A stretch of 64,000 bases of DNA from Trema orientale (GCA_002914845.1 JXTC01000050.1:540288-604287); one strand, 5' to 3'; shown: positions 48,985-61,889, counted from the stretch's first letter. Notes: a model not told the origin generated them from the letters alone. Program-made: numbers and translations.

Positions 48985-49180
48985 AGAATAAGGACCTATT
49001 TGACATGGTTTTCAAAGATTTTTTGGGACCCAAAAGTTATTTTTGGGAGTATTTGGATGAATTGTTAGAAAATTTCTTTTTAATTAAAAGACTTTTTTAA
49101 TGAAGCTAGTTTTTCAGGAATATCTTTTTTAACTTTTACTTCAAAAGTAAAAGTTATCCCAAATAGGTCTTGAAAAAGAA
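48985..49180. mobile_element. Possible hAT-like MITE
   Basis: The left end AAGGACCTATTTG and the right end (reverse complement) CAAGACCTATTTGGG are inverted, and inner parts around AAAAGTTA and TAACTTTT also pair. Ends of the form CCTATTTGG are typical of plant hAT MITEs. Target duplication is not clear. Confidence 0.45.
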
Positions 49181-49761
49181 TATTTATTTTACTTTGTGCC
49201 ATTTTCTTTTCCTTGTTCAGTCACTGAAATCAGTGGCAATTTTTTGGTTGAGAGAAACTAATCTGAGTTAATATTTATCACCGTATAAGAAAATTACTCG
49301 GTTGTTGACTTGTTCAAGTGTTGTCCTTTAACAATAAATTGTTGGGGAAGTGTTTCCCTTCTCATATATTCATGTTTTTATTTCACTAGTTGAGACCTAA
49401 ATTTTAGGAAATCACACGTAATAATAATTATTCAATTAAATTAGGAAGAGAGGACTCAATTTTTCAATCGTTCTCATTCTTTCCTTTTCCCCAGACCCTA
49501 TTTTTTAGGATTTCATTCATTATGAATTAGTAAACATACTTATGGCATTTAAACTCAATGTTTGATAAATTTACTATTAAACGTTGGGTCATCATAAAAC
49601 AGCTGTAATAGGCGCAATCGCAGCTCTTTAAATAATTTGTCTCTAGTTGTAATAATTGGGAGAGATAGGAAAAAGATAAAATATGTAACTTGTAAGCAAT
49701 GTACTTACCTGATAAAATCGTTTTTGAGAGTTTATAAATGTATCGTATTTGTATAATTGTA

Positions 49762-50136
49762 GGGATATTATTATTTTTAAACCTTATATTTTGATTTTTT
49801 TTTTTTATTTATATCTTATGTTTTGGTTATTATCAACATTGACCCTTAGTTTTGAAATATGTTATAAATTTATACTATGATATTAACTTAAAGTAGTTAA
49901 TTTACTAAGATACGGTTTAAAAAATTAAAAATAAACTATATAAAAACTGATCCGATAATAAGTTTATTAAACCATTTTGATAAATTAACTGCTCTAAATT
50001 GATGTCGTGGTATAAATTTGTAACAGATTTTAAATTTAAGAATCAATATTGATAATAATCAAAATACAAATATAAACTGAACAAGTATCAAAATACAGTG
50101 ATACTAACAAGTATCAAAATACAGTGACACTATCCC
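49762..50136. mobile_element. MULE-type MITE with long inverted repeats
   Basis: The 375-bp element begins GGGATATTATT and ends ACTATCCC; its arms pair over about 150 bases (for example TTTTGGTTATTATCAACATTGA with TTTTGATTATTATCAATATTGA in reverse). The 10-bp direct repeat TATAATTGTA at 49752-49761 and 50137-50146 fits a Mutator-type duplication. Near its right end AAGTATCAAAATACAGTG is repeated in tandem. No coding. Confidence 0.85.
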
Positions 50137-50159
50137 TATAATTGTATGTACCTCTAGTA

Positions 50160-51600
50160 AGCGTTATTTTCCCGGCTAATTTTTATTTTATATATTTTTC
50201 TTTCTTTCTTTTTATGGGGGACCCGGCTGAATTTTGTTGATTAGTACCTTAATTGCGTCTTCCTTTTTATTTTGGTTTGTAAACCAGCTACATTACTTAA
50301 AGTGACACATGGACGCGAAACCATCAATCCCAAGTTGATGGAATTTCAAGCAAGGCCAATGAAACTGTGAACTTCAGGGAAACTCTATAAAGAATTAATA
50401 ATATATATTGGATAATCATCCTATATATATATTTTTCTGTATATCATAAATTCTCCATTTACAAAGAAATGCGAATGGCCACCAGGAAAGCTTTGGCCAA
50501 AAGCTACAGTCACTTGGAAGTTCCAAACAGCCTCAGGAAACCTGCAAAAAGAGACTAATCCTCAAGACATAAAATGAAAGTATATAAATTAACTAAGAGA
50601 ATCAACGCGTATTTTGATGACAATTAATATTAGGTTCCCAAATAAGATTTTTCGTAATTCATCTATTCAATAATGTTAATATTCGAAATAAAGTAATTAA
50701 ATAAACGAACCAAATCAGGATACTTACATAATCTTATACTCAAATCACGGATTTAAAGATCATTATTGTATTTGAATATATAAATCATTGGAACGAGTAG
50801 AATAAGGATTAAATAATATTATTTACTTTTGTAATGTTAGATTTCAATCAATTTTGACATTTAAATTTCAATTTAATAGGTATATTAGGATAAATTTCAA
50901 TGTTATCAAAAATTAGCTTATCTATGAAAGATTATCAATTTTGACACTCTTTTAATACATGTGATGAAAAGAAGGACAACCTATAAACTATTTACAAAAA
51001 TAAGACTTTTATTGTCATGTTATTTAATGAATATTTCAGAATTTCAAAATTATATCGGTCGAAAAATGATCAGAACAACCGGGAGAGGTGGTCAAATAAG
51101 TTCGACAATGGTCGAAATTTTTCGACCATAGTCGAGCTGAGGTGCCATTGCCGGGATCGAGATCGGGACTAGTAATGGTGGCTAAAGTAGTTAGAAGTTT
51201 ATTGGAAAAATAGGGTATCCAAGCAATTTTACATGTATGACCATGGCAATAGAGAGTTAGTTTTGAAAATATTAATGGGTGAATTCCTTTTTTATCACAA
51301 GGTTTAGTAGGCCCCTAAATGTAAATTCTCATTATCTATCAATAAGAAATTAAAAAAATCATTATTATACTAACTCCCATAAATCAAATATCTATTCATT
51401 TGGATGATATTAGGATTTGATTAAACTAGACTCAATCTTAAATAAGGTGATCAGAATGAAACCTTCCAAAAATGAGTTATATGGGTAAACCAATCTTTAG
51501 TGGGATACTTTACTTATTTAGGATAATTCAAACACTTGGAAAAACGAATTGAGAAGAATTAAATTCTATCCTAATAAATATATCTTTATTATCAAAACCA
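50160..51600. other. AT-rich intergenic DNA, no gene seen
   Basis: No frame or repeat with a clear family match. A GC-richer patch near 51105-51175 is rich in TCGA words. Confidence 0.5.
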
Positions 51601-52130
51601 TTTAATAGATCTCATCCACCGCCCTCTTTCTCTACCTGCATCTCCGCTCAACAAAAAATCAGCGATGTCCTGCATGGAGGCCAGAGAGGAGGTCTTCCTT
51701 TCTCCTTCTTCAGTCTCGCCTCCTCACCCTCTTCTTCCTCTTCCTCCTTTCTTTTTTTTTTTTTCTTTTTCAGTTTTAATAAATCCAGATCTAGATTTAG
51801 CTTGTATTACCACATTTTGTGTGAATTTTAGTCAGTACAGATCTTAAATATAAGAAATCTTCTTAGATCTCGATCTGTTTAATGGCCGGTTTTTGTTTTC
51901 TTTTTTTTTTTTTCCTACGGGCATGGATCTCAATTGATTTTGGCCTTAATTAGTGATTCTCAATTGTTGTTGGAGAATCAGGGTCACCTGTATATTTGTT
52001 CTTAGTTGTGTTTGTAATTCATTTTTCGTCTCATTTCTTTGAGGAGTTTGAAATTGTAATCCTTATGCTTACATTGTAATTTGAAGTTTTTCTTCAATTA
52101 ATGATATTCCTTTGAAGAATTCATTTATAT
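51600..52130 (+). mobile_element. Retroposon copy B (poly(A)-ended dispersed repeat)
   Basis: Pyrimidine-rich head (CTTCTTCCTCTTCCTCC near 51730), AAATCCAGATCTAGATTTAG at 51781, then TTGTAATCCTTATGCTTACA near 52055 and TTCAATTAATGATATTCC near 52095, matching copy A at 7979-8575 in the same order. A 60-codon frame at 51665-51847 has low complexity and no recognised domain. Confidence 0.5.
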
Positions 52131-54340
52131 CAAAAATATATATCTATATATACTATCTGGTTGATACATTCATGATTGATTATTTACTAAAGAGAAATCC
52201 ATTGCGGGAAAAACTGGTATTATGATTCATTAAAAATGTTATGCTTAGCACATTAATGGATGTATTATTCGAGTGTGGAGATTGGAACTTAGATAAGTTA
52301 TGTAAAAAAAAAATAGAAAAAGAAAAAATGTGGTTAGTTACTACAAGAGTATACTTGCAGTTACGCACAACTTAAGGATATATTTTGCTAACCATTAATT
52401 TATAACTTATCTCATTGAAAAATAATCTGATAAAAAATTTAAACCTTTATTAATCTTGAACAACAATATTTTATAAAATTATGACATGAAAGTACAATCT
52501 TGTCGCTGAGCTACTCTCTCGTTTAAATTGAGATTGACTCACTACTGATCACCATTTGTCTTTTTAACTATATAGTAGTGAGATGGCAAAACATTATTGA
52601 ATTTCTATTTAATCCCAATGTTTCCTCCCATAAAGGGAATTACAAGTGTGAGTGAGACTTGTCCAATGATAATAGATATCAAGATAGAACCTTTTAGATT
52701 CCGACTTTCATAATCATTTCTCTGGTTCCCCGTTGTTCCCTCTTAGTCTGGGAATAGGAAAGGATTGGTAGGTAAGCTGCCGTGTGGCAAGTGTAAAGTC
52801 CTCTGAAGATTACTCGAAATCTAGAAACTTAATACATCGTGTTCACGTATACATGCCCCACGTGCATTTGCATTCATAGTTTCTCCTAGTTATTTATCTT
52901 AGAAAAACAAGAGGAAAAACAACTCTACTTGCCTCTTTATTCTGAAGATCACGTTTGTTTGTGTTCCTTGAATAATGTCCCATCTCTTAATTGCCTGTTA
53001 ACATATGCTAAACCATTATACATTGAGAGGAACACAACGCGTGTGAACGTTAAACAAATGTGATCTTAAGGTGTATAATCTGTTGCATGTTTACTTGGTA
53101 GAAGGGAATGGAGGAGAATAAAAAACAATGAGTGGATAAGGACCTATAGGGCTAGAATTCCTTTTCTGTGTAACTAATTGATATATTAATATATGAATGT
53201 CTTTCCATTTCTTTATTCCCTTTCTTTCCTGTTATGAATTAATACACATGCCTTAAAAATAATAATGAAATGGGAATGGTAGCATGTGTAAATGAATGCA
53301 ATGAATTCGAGTTTACAAATGAATACAACGAATTCGAGTTTATTTTGGTAAACTAGACGAAAATCAGAGGAGGATCAAAAATGAATTTTCTAAGGGTAGT
53401 TGTTACCATGACTAACAGTGGTTAAGAGGGAAAAAAAAAAAAACAATAAAAAGAACCACGAAAGATAATTTGGAAAATAATCACTAAAAAGTCATCTTAT
53501 AATAAAACGATCCTATTTCCATTCATTTTCCTTTATGTTGCCAGCTATATTCATTTTCCTTTATGTTGCCAGTTATAACAGGAGTAACGTATCAATCTTG
53601 AATCTTGCCACCCTACTTGGCCTTACATATTTCCCAATTTCTCAGGAAATAAAGATGTAATTATAAGTTTTTCAAAATCTTGACTAATAACTCGTCAGCG
53701 ACATATTAGAAAGAAAAGAGAGTCGGAGAGAAATTTTGGGTGTAATCTCTTCGATGCCTATACGTATTGGCGAAATTTCAGGAAAAATAAATAAATAAAC
53801 CACTAGGACGCCCAATTCTCTGGTCAGGCTCAGACTAACCCTAATTGCGGGCCAACTTTTCCGCTATGGGCTGCTGGTAGCCTTTTTAATGACAACTTTT
53901 ACAATACTATTATTGCGAAAATAGCATCTTTTAGGTTATGAACTTATTTTTAAAGATTACAATATCCTACCAGACACTATGACAATATATGTCGAGTCAA
54001 AACTTTGATGCTCGACAATATCCGACACTGTTATCGTGTACAATTTGACACCGCTTGACAATACTCAACATGTTGGACAAAAAGGTAATAAGATAATTGA
54101 TCATAACCCTGCCATCATTTATCTTATAACTTAAAATGCTAGACCTCTTACTAAAATTGCTAAATGGGATGCACTATTTTAGCAAATTTCCCTCTAAAAC
54201 AAATAATAATCTACTTGTTTGTTCACCTTTCAAGATCAAGTCTCTTGATCCCAAAATTAGTTTGTTATGTCATCAAATCTAATCGTAAAGATGTCTAACC
54301 AAAAAAGTGTAGGTGGTGCCAAAATTTTGCTACGAGGTTA
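52130..54340. other. Intergenic DNA downstream of the ABC1 kinase gene, no gene seen
   Basis: Contains a 28-bp tandem pair near 53515-53575 (ATTCATTTTCCTTTATGTTG plus tail) and a pair of AATGAATACAACGAATTCGAG-like units near 53290-53345. The last few hundred bases probably include the 3' UTR of the kinase gene. Confidence 0.5.
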
Positions 54341-54347
54341 TGCGATA

Positions 54348-57300
54348 TCATAGTTCAACAGAGTTGTCCCTTTTTGTCAACTCATGAAGAAATCTTGAGA
54401 TACAGACCCAAGAATTTTCCGGAATTTTGCGGCTTAAATGAATTATCAGAGCTGAAATTACGTCTAATGCAAATGTATGAACCTCACGTTTCACTGCCAA
54501 TCGGAGAAACATTGCCGTCCAGATCTCAGGGGCCAGCGTTACGGCTCGCCGGAGAGACTGAAACCCATTAACAACCCTCATCACCATGTCATGTCCCTGA
54601 AGAATTGAAAATCATTAAATCAGTATAAGTAAACGGCCGAAAAAAAGCATTGAAAAGAGTACTGCCATGTGAATCATCTAATCGTTGGAAACAAGGAGGC
54701 AAGTTCTGCACGTTCATTGAATGAGATCTCTCAATTATCTCTCACAGATTAACGTACCGGATTCCTCAAGAATTAACTTCAAGACTTAAAAGTGTAAGAT
54801 TGTTTTACGTTAATTGAGAGGCTTGTAAATCAATTTTCAGGGTCGTGTTGTGATAGGATAGCTCAATAAGTTGGATGCACATAAGATGAATGGACACAAA
54901 CCTCAGAATCTCTTGCGTTGACTCTGTCATTTGACATGCAACCAACAACTTCATCATCAATAAAGGCATCAGCAGCACCAATTATATCTCGTAGAAGGAA
55001 AACACGCACCCTCTGTCCCTTTCCAGATAGAATGAACAGTAAAATATCTTCAGTGGCGGAAACAACAGAATGCATGTCAAAAGATTTCCATCCGAGAGGA
55101 TTTCGTGTAGTTTCCTCCAAATTAGGGGGCTCTTCAGCAGATGCAGAAGCTTGTTCAGATATTGCTGCTACCTGAAATAAGTTATAGATGCCTGATGAAT
55201 ATTTGGAGGACATATAGAAGTTCGAGGATACAACTACATAAAGTTTTCCTATTGTCACAAGCGTTGAACTAGAGCAGAACTATACTTGAAAAACTGGTTT
55301 TGGAAATTCATAAATGAAAACTATTGATCAACAAATTAAGGGAAAGTGCCTGGATGAAAAAGCATTTAACCTTTTAGCATGTGTGCAGAAGAATACAACC
55401 TAACCTCGACACTGTTGATCCATTTGGATTCTAGGGTCAACCTTGAATATATGACGCAGTCTTGAGTAGGGACCACATCATGCCTAACAATGTTGCTTAT
55501 CATTATAAAAAAAGATGTTGCTTATCACCTATGACTTCTAGAGTTCAATGAATAAGATTGGACAATAGCAGATACCGCAAAGAAACTTCAATTCAACCTT
55601 TCAGGCAGCAGGTGCATAAACTTGGATTTACTATGAGACATGCATATATATATATATATATATATTCGTAGGGGGGTGTACATAGATTTACTCATGTTAG
55701 TTGGTATTATTTTGAGTGTGTATGAGCATCCATGTATTACTGTGCATATGTGTGCACATTACTCCACTGCATGATAGACAGCAACGAGGGAGGAAACCTA
55801 CCAGGCGCTCTAGCCGGTTCCACCTTATCGATCCATCATTACGGATTAGAAGCTCCCTCAAAATTTTCCTCATATCAGGATTTGGGTCTGCTAGAAGTCT
55901 TCCAATCACAAAAGGATATGAACTCTCAATGACTTTAAAATCAGGATCTAGAACCTTTGCAGTGCCTTCAAGGGATCCCAGTGCTCTTATTACTAGAGCA
56001 TAGTCGGGCGGAAGAGAAAAGTCAAATTCATACATAACATCATATAACTGGTTCATGATTCCCTGAGAAACAATGAAACGATAATTGAAAATGTAGGTTC
56101 ATTTATTTCTCATAAGTCTCTGAAAAGGAAGGGGGTATGGCAAGGACAAAGAAGGGCAGAAAACAAGTTCATCAGAAACATAATGGGCAAATCAAATACA
56201 AGTTGGACATTAAGACATCACTGACTAAAAACTCTGATTTCACGGCCAGCAACATGATTTTAGATGATTTTAATAGAGAGGCCACAAGCACAGACCTGGA
56301 AATCTTGAGAACGTCTAGTCCCATCACCGAATGATGCTTGCAATGCATTTGAAACAGATTGTATATCAACCCCTTCAGGAATAAATCCCAAAGAAAGAAA
56401 GTCATTTGCCAACCCCAGTGAGTCACGATTAACAAAGTGCACAAGCTGAAAGAAATAGAAACTTATCAACAAACTCAAGTCCCCACTTTTAGCATCCGCA
56501 AAGAAGAAAGGAGGGGAACACACAAAAGACAGTATTTATATTGACAGTTCACAGAAAATTAGCGTTCTAGTGAATATCTTTTGCATTAGTATGAAGTAAA
56601 TAAATGCTACAACTGTAATCTAAGGGGAAAAAGGGGAAATTGACCGTTGTTCGGAACTGTCCCAGAGTTTTTACCACTTGAATAAGTCCTACGCGGTAAT
56701 GTCGAGGAATATCACCCATCATTCCGAAATCAAAATATGCAAGAGAGCCACTTGCGACAGCAACAAGATTTCCTGGATGTGGATCAGCATGGAAAAATCC
56801 TACCTCAAGCAATTGTCTCAAAGAACAATACAATCCCTACAGAGAGAACGGAAAAAAAAAATGCTAAGCTTGACAGCCAGTACCATTACCTAATACGTTT
56901 TAATGCTTATGGCCCACACAAGCAGAAAAGAAGACATTAAACTTGCCACCACGAAGGGGTGGAGTGATTGCTGCCCAATACCTGATCAATTAGTTCCCTT
57001 CTGTTCAAACAGGCCTTCTTCAGGCCAATTTCATCTGTAAGCTTAATTCCATCAATCCATTCCATAGTAAGCACTGCCCTCCGGGTAAAGTCCCAATATA
57101 TTTTTGGAACTTTAATACAATCTCCTATTCTGTTGTTGACAGTTTTCCCTGCTGTAGCTTTCTTTTGGTCATCGGCTGCATATTAATGAATACTTATCAA
57201 GCAGAGAAAAAGAGTGATTACCATCCTAAAATTGATCTTATACAGAGAGTCCTTAGTAGCCGTGTCGGAAGAGTTAACCCCAGTGAAAGCAGAACAAGCT

Positions 57301-60300
57301 GCTCAGAATGCATAACCCTATAAACAAAATTCTTAAAACACTTTACGATCACCATGACTACTTTCTGTCCTAAAAGAGAGAAAACTTAGGAAAGTAGGCA
57401 GCCTTGAAATTCTAATGATATACTCGAGAAACATGTTGCACAGAAAGCAAAAATGCCATGCACGAAAAATGGAAAAAGATGTTCAGGCATATTGAAAACA
57501 GAAAACCATTACACATACATCTAGAAGAGATGATGCTTCCGCAATTGGTCAATTTCATCTCTATTGCTGAGTTGATTATATATTATGTTATGATGATCTG
57601 ACAGGTGGCTCAAATTCAGTAGAATTTATATTGACAAGCCAACAGATAAATACACTATGACAAGCATGTAAGAACTTACCTGGGTAAAAAGCATATAAAG
57701 AAGCAAATCGCTCAGCATTTTTTGCCTCTAGGACGTAATCAATTTCATCAAACATGTGTCTTAACTGTTCATCAAGAGAAACAAAGAAACATACATGAGC
57801 ATGACTCTTATAAGTCTATTTTGACCTAAGAGAAAATAGAAACGATGGACACAAATAACGCAATAGAGAAAGAAAGATAAAAATATGAGCTAACTTTGGA
57901 AGTTTGGGAGAAATGCTACTTCAAACAAACACACATACACAAAAGATGTGCATCNAAATTCTGAACATGAATACTTTAGGACAAGAATTAAGACAATTGA
58001 CAGAGGAAACTACTAAAATAGGAATTCTCTTGGAAAAAGGGTACACTACCAATCCAAAACAACTGAAGGGCGTATGACACTTATCTTGAAAAGAGGTGGA
58101 ATAAAAATATGTAATTTACACTTTTTTGTTGACATTATCAATGGCATAGCACATATTGACCTCCCGCTTCAAATATTTAAGTATGGATTCACATATACAT
58201 AACTAAATACATATTGAGAGAGAGAACTTCTATTAATATAGTAAAAGAACCACTAAGGAAAACAACATACAACATACAACACAAATCGATCTACAAAGAA
58301 CTAGCCCAATTCAAACTAATCAAAGAATAGAAAAAAAAAAATGTTCTTCAAAAAAGAGACCCAGAAGGAAACCCAAAGATTAATAAACAATTATTACGGT
58401 GGTAATTTTCAGCAATTTCACCATAACATGAACGTACTAAAGACGTAACAGGAGGCTCACCATCTCATTTACTGCAACTAATAGATCTTTGCGCGCCTTG
58501 GAAAAGCGCTTCAGTTGGCCACCAATCATGTGAAATAACAAAGCATCAAGGGTCAATGAAAGTGACATACCAGGCCTTTGTACCTTAACAGCTACCAGCT
58601 CTCCAGAGTGCAGGTGAGCTGCAAAACTTGAAGTAACACACGAATATTTAGCTTGTGTTTTCCCAAAAAGACAGATTCTCTGAAATTCTGGAAAGAGCAA
58701 GTATGTATCTAGTATGTCCAGAACAAAGGCATACAATATTTCGGTTCCCAGAAGTGCTCTCTAACCTTTATAGACTTGCCCTAAGGATGCTGCTGCAATT
58801 GGCTCTGGACTAATGTCAGCAAAAATGTCCGAAATGGGAACACCTAGTTGTGTTTCTATGGATTTAATCGCAACTTGAGTTGAAAATGGAGGTATTTGAT
58901 CCTGGCATAGAAGAAAAGCTTCAACATGTAACAATAAAATATACATGAACAAAGAGAGCATATCATTTACTTGCATGCCTAAGGCACCTATGGAAGAAAG
59001 AAATCTAGCAACCTGTAACTTTGCAAGCTCCTTGCAATATACAGTTGGTAGAATATCTGGCCTGGTGCTCAGAGCCTGCCCAAGCTGTAATTTAAATGAA
59101 ATTGGTTAACCATGTAATTTTTCAATATTGCAATTGAAAAGTTATCTAGGGATGAAAAAAACACAACTGAAAAAAAGGAAAGATACAAAATAAAAGCAAT
59201 CTCGTTAATGCTTATCCCAGTATCTCCGCTTCTCTATCAGACTCGGGAGAAATATATATCTACGTATATGCATATATGTCTATACATTTATATCATGACG
59301 GTAAAAAGTTGCAACAAAGATAATGAACATTAGTAACTAGAAGATAATTTGGCCAGGCAATTGGATGAATAACTAAGACATAAACAACAAGAAAATAATC
59401 AAGCAATGGACATTTTTCCAGGTTTTGTATTTCCAATTGAAGATAGACCAACATTTAATCTGGTAGGTGTAATTATATTGTTCTTGAAAGAGAGCATAAA
59501 CATGATACTTAGCATATGCATGTAAAAGAAATACATCATTTGAACAGTTATGCATAATTCCCAACCAAGGAACCGATAAACACGGCAATAAGTAATACAA
59601 GTTTGAAACACTGGTGACAAAAATCTATAAATATATTTACATATATATATATGGGTTTGGTTTAAATGGTTACAACAATATTTACCCATGGATGGTTACA
59701 ATGGTTTAAGCCGTTAGATCTAATATCCTACGGTGGTGATTAATTTGGTGGTTGGCCAAAAAAATTTAATGCTATTTATTACCATCAAAAAAATTTAATG
59801 CTATCATTACTTTTTTTAGTATCCATTCATGGTCACAAAAAAATTGTAACTATTGAGAAGTCCTCCATATATAATATATATATATATACCTACATAATTG
59901 CAGTAATGCACCTAATTTTTTTACAAGATAATGACTTGCCTTGATGTAGAAAGGTCCCAACCGGATAAGAGTTTCACGAAACTGCAAAATAATTGTATAA
60001 AACTTCTCAGAATTTTAGACAGTAAAAGTTCTTCTTCACAAAAACTGAAAATAATAATCTTTTTTCCGGTAAAGAGAAAAGAAAACTGTGCAAATGATAC
60101 TTTAAGGACATATTTCGTGATTACGTAGAAATCCAACTCCCAAGGGGTGGTCGAAGTGGCAAGGCGCTCTACCTTAAGACTTCTCTCAGTTAGGGAGGGT
60201 GAGGTCAAGGGTTCGAGTCCCCACGTCGTCCTTGGGAGCTCAACCGAATGGGGGTGACTCTGGGAAGTGACCTACTACGAGGATCTCATCCGCCTTTTTT

Positions 60301-61595
60301 TTCACCAAAAAAAAAAAAAAAGTAGAAATCCAGAACTCTCATAATTCTCCCATAATGGCACTTGCATATAAACATTAACTAAGTGATTCAATCACATAAG
60401 GAAAATTTATATCATATCAACCCCATTCCACGCAAAACTACTTTTAAGCAGTCAATATGAAGTTGAAACTATGTCAATCAAGTTTTTTAAAATAGATATT
60501 TGCGTCAGCAGCGTGAAAGAAGTTACAATTGTGTTTGATAGTAACATTTCCCAACAATCCGACAGTGAAATCGCTCAAAGTAGAAAAACACTCATATTAA
60601 ACCCAAAGTAAGTGAACAAGAATTCAGAAATGTAATCAACAATATACTAGAAAAACCAAATTAAAGGAAGGGGGTCGAGGTTAATACCTTGATGGCCCGT
60701 TTTTCGATGTCTTGAATGAATAGTCGCCAAATAGTGAGCTTTACAACGTGGAATGACACAATTGCTGCTCTATACAAAGCCAAAAAGGGGCCAAAACGGT
60801 AGATAGAAGAAAAACTTTTAGAGCTATAAGTCCCTAGAGCTTGTCCGAATTCACTCTCTAGTGATTCCTTCCTCAACTTTGCATACTCTGCAGATGGCCT
60901 TTCACCATGCACACTGGTGAAACCAGTGGAATATCTGCACCTCATACGGTCACGGGCGAATATAAATTTACAATGTACTACAAATTGATGGTGGAACAAT
61001 GCCAAAATACAAATGACGAGTTTCTAATATCCCCGGTACCCAGGATAGCAATCCACTTACGAATGCCGGAGTAACAAGTAATACGGAGACAAATTATCTG
61101 GACTCCTCCAAGCATAAATATCTTTCTGAAATCTCAATGGTACACATTTTTGCACTATTGTCTCTGTGGTGCTCTCGTGGCACAAAGCTGAAAATTAGTA
61201 AGGAGACAACATTAGAGCGATGATCCATATGAATGAATGTCAAGACTAAATAGGGTAATGATCAACATGAGGCAGCAAAGGTATTGCTAGTAAAACAAAT
61301 ATATACATATGTATATTTATCTATATGATTTGATAAACCCAATTTAGGATTTTCTAAGTTCATCATTCACATTGCCTAAAATCTACACAAAGATTCAGGT
61401 GCTAAATTTTGAAGCAGCGCAAGTGCAGGTCTTAATTTAAATTCTCTATCTGACACAAATTTAATTTAAATTTAAGAAGAAGAAAAAAAATCCGAGAAGA
61501 CAGAAAATCCACGCAATATTATCGAAATAATAAATTCACTCAATCATCAGCCTCGTAATTGGCCAGGAAAACGAAAAAGAAAAACCTAGAATATT

Positions 61596-61638
<43 letters not shown>

Positions 61639-61876
61639 ATGAAGAACATTCGAATTTTCATAAAAGGAAGTCCAAATCACTGTATATAGAAAATCATGAT
61701 TAATATTATTTTTCCATGATTCAATCAGCCAAACAGAAGCCAAAATGAAAAGAGGATAAGCAAGTGAAATTGAATGGGAAAATGAAAGAGTAGAGCGGAG
61801 TACATGGGGATAGCAGTGGGACATGGCGGTGACGCTTCAGAGTGGCAAAGGCATTCCTCATCGGCGAAAAGGGCAT
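54348..61876 (-). CDS. ABC1/ADCK/COQ8-like atypical kinase (14 exons)
   Basis: Exons on the minus strand: 61876-61804, 61187-61061, 60934-60688, 59981-59940, 59084-59013, 58901-58766, 58618-58461, 57764-57680, 57175-56982, 56836-56675, 56445-56296, 56062-55802, 55171-54902, 54596-54348. The frame is open for 741 residues. All introns are GT-AG except the one after exon 4, which uses a GC donor (AAG|GCAAGT). Family motifs: KLGQ at 163-166, the Ala-rich loop AAAS at 223-226, VAVK lysine K244, EID at 292-294, catalytic HADPHPGN (D396, N401) and DFG (D414). These define the UbiB/COQ8 kinase-like family, whose members control quinone and other isoprenoid lipid metabolism in mitochondria or plastids. 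The basic, Ser/Arg-rich N terminus suggests an organellar, perhaps mitochondrial, presequence. A C-terminal region of about 300 residues follows the kinase core. Substrate unknown; member unassigned. Confidence 0.95.
59648..59880. mobile_element. MITE-like element in intron 4 of the ABC1 kinase gene
   Basis: A roughly 230-bp AT-rich element lies between TA-repeat flanks, which probably include its target duplication. Its ends contain ATGGTTACAACAAT on one side and TTGTAACTATTGAGAAGTCCTCCAT on the other. The same outer sequences form a short copy near 35495-35575. The family is not recognised. Confidence 0.55.
60136..60321 (+). mobile_element. tRNA-derived SINE inside intron 3 of the ABC1 kinase gene
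   Basis: The element is 186 bp, opposite in orientation to the gene. It has a Pol III A box (TGGTCGAAGTGG, 60148-60159), a B box (GGTTCGAGTCC, 60210-60220), a tRNA-unrelated part and a terminal A run. It is bounded by a perfect 11-bp target duplication GTAGAAATCCA at 60125-60135 and 60322-60332. The promoter boxes and clean duplication suggest a fairly recent insertion. SINEs move using LINE enzymes in trans. Confidence 0.93.
61592..61640. repeat. TA/TG compound microsatellite in intron 1 of the kinase gene
   Basis: A TA run passes straight into a TG run within the first intron. A useful polymorphic marker type; no role is implied. Confidence 0.8.
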
Positions 61877-61889
61877 CGTAAAGCAGAGC

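Noticed and set aside
56627-56674. Extension of kinase exon 10 to a later donor (ACG|GTCAAT)
   Set aside because: The extra [10 protein letters not shown] would break the usual [13 protein letters not shown] junction; the donor GTG|GTAAAA keeps it.
60143-60232. tRNA gene
   Set aside because: A and B boxes are present but there is no cloverleaf acceptor stem, and an A tail and target duplication mark it as a SINE.
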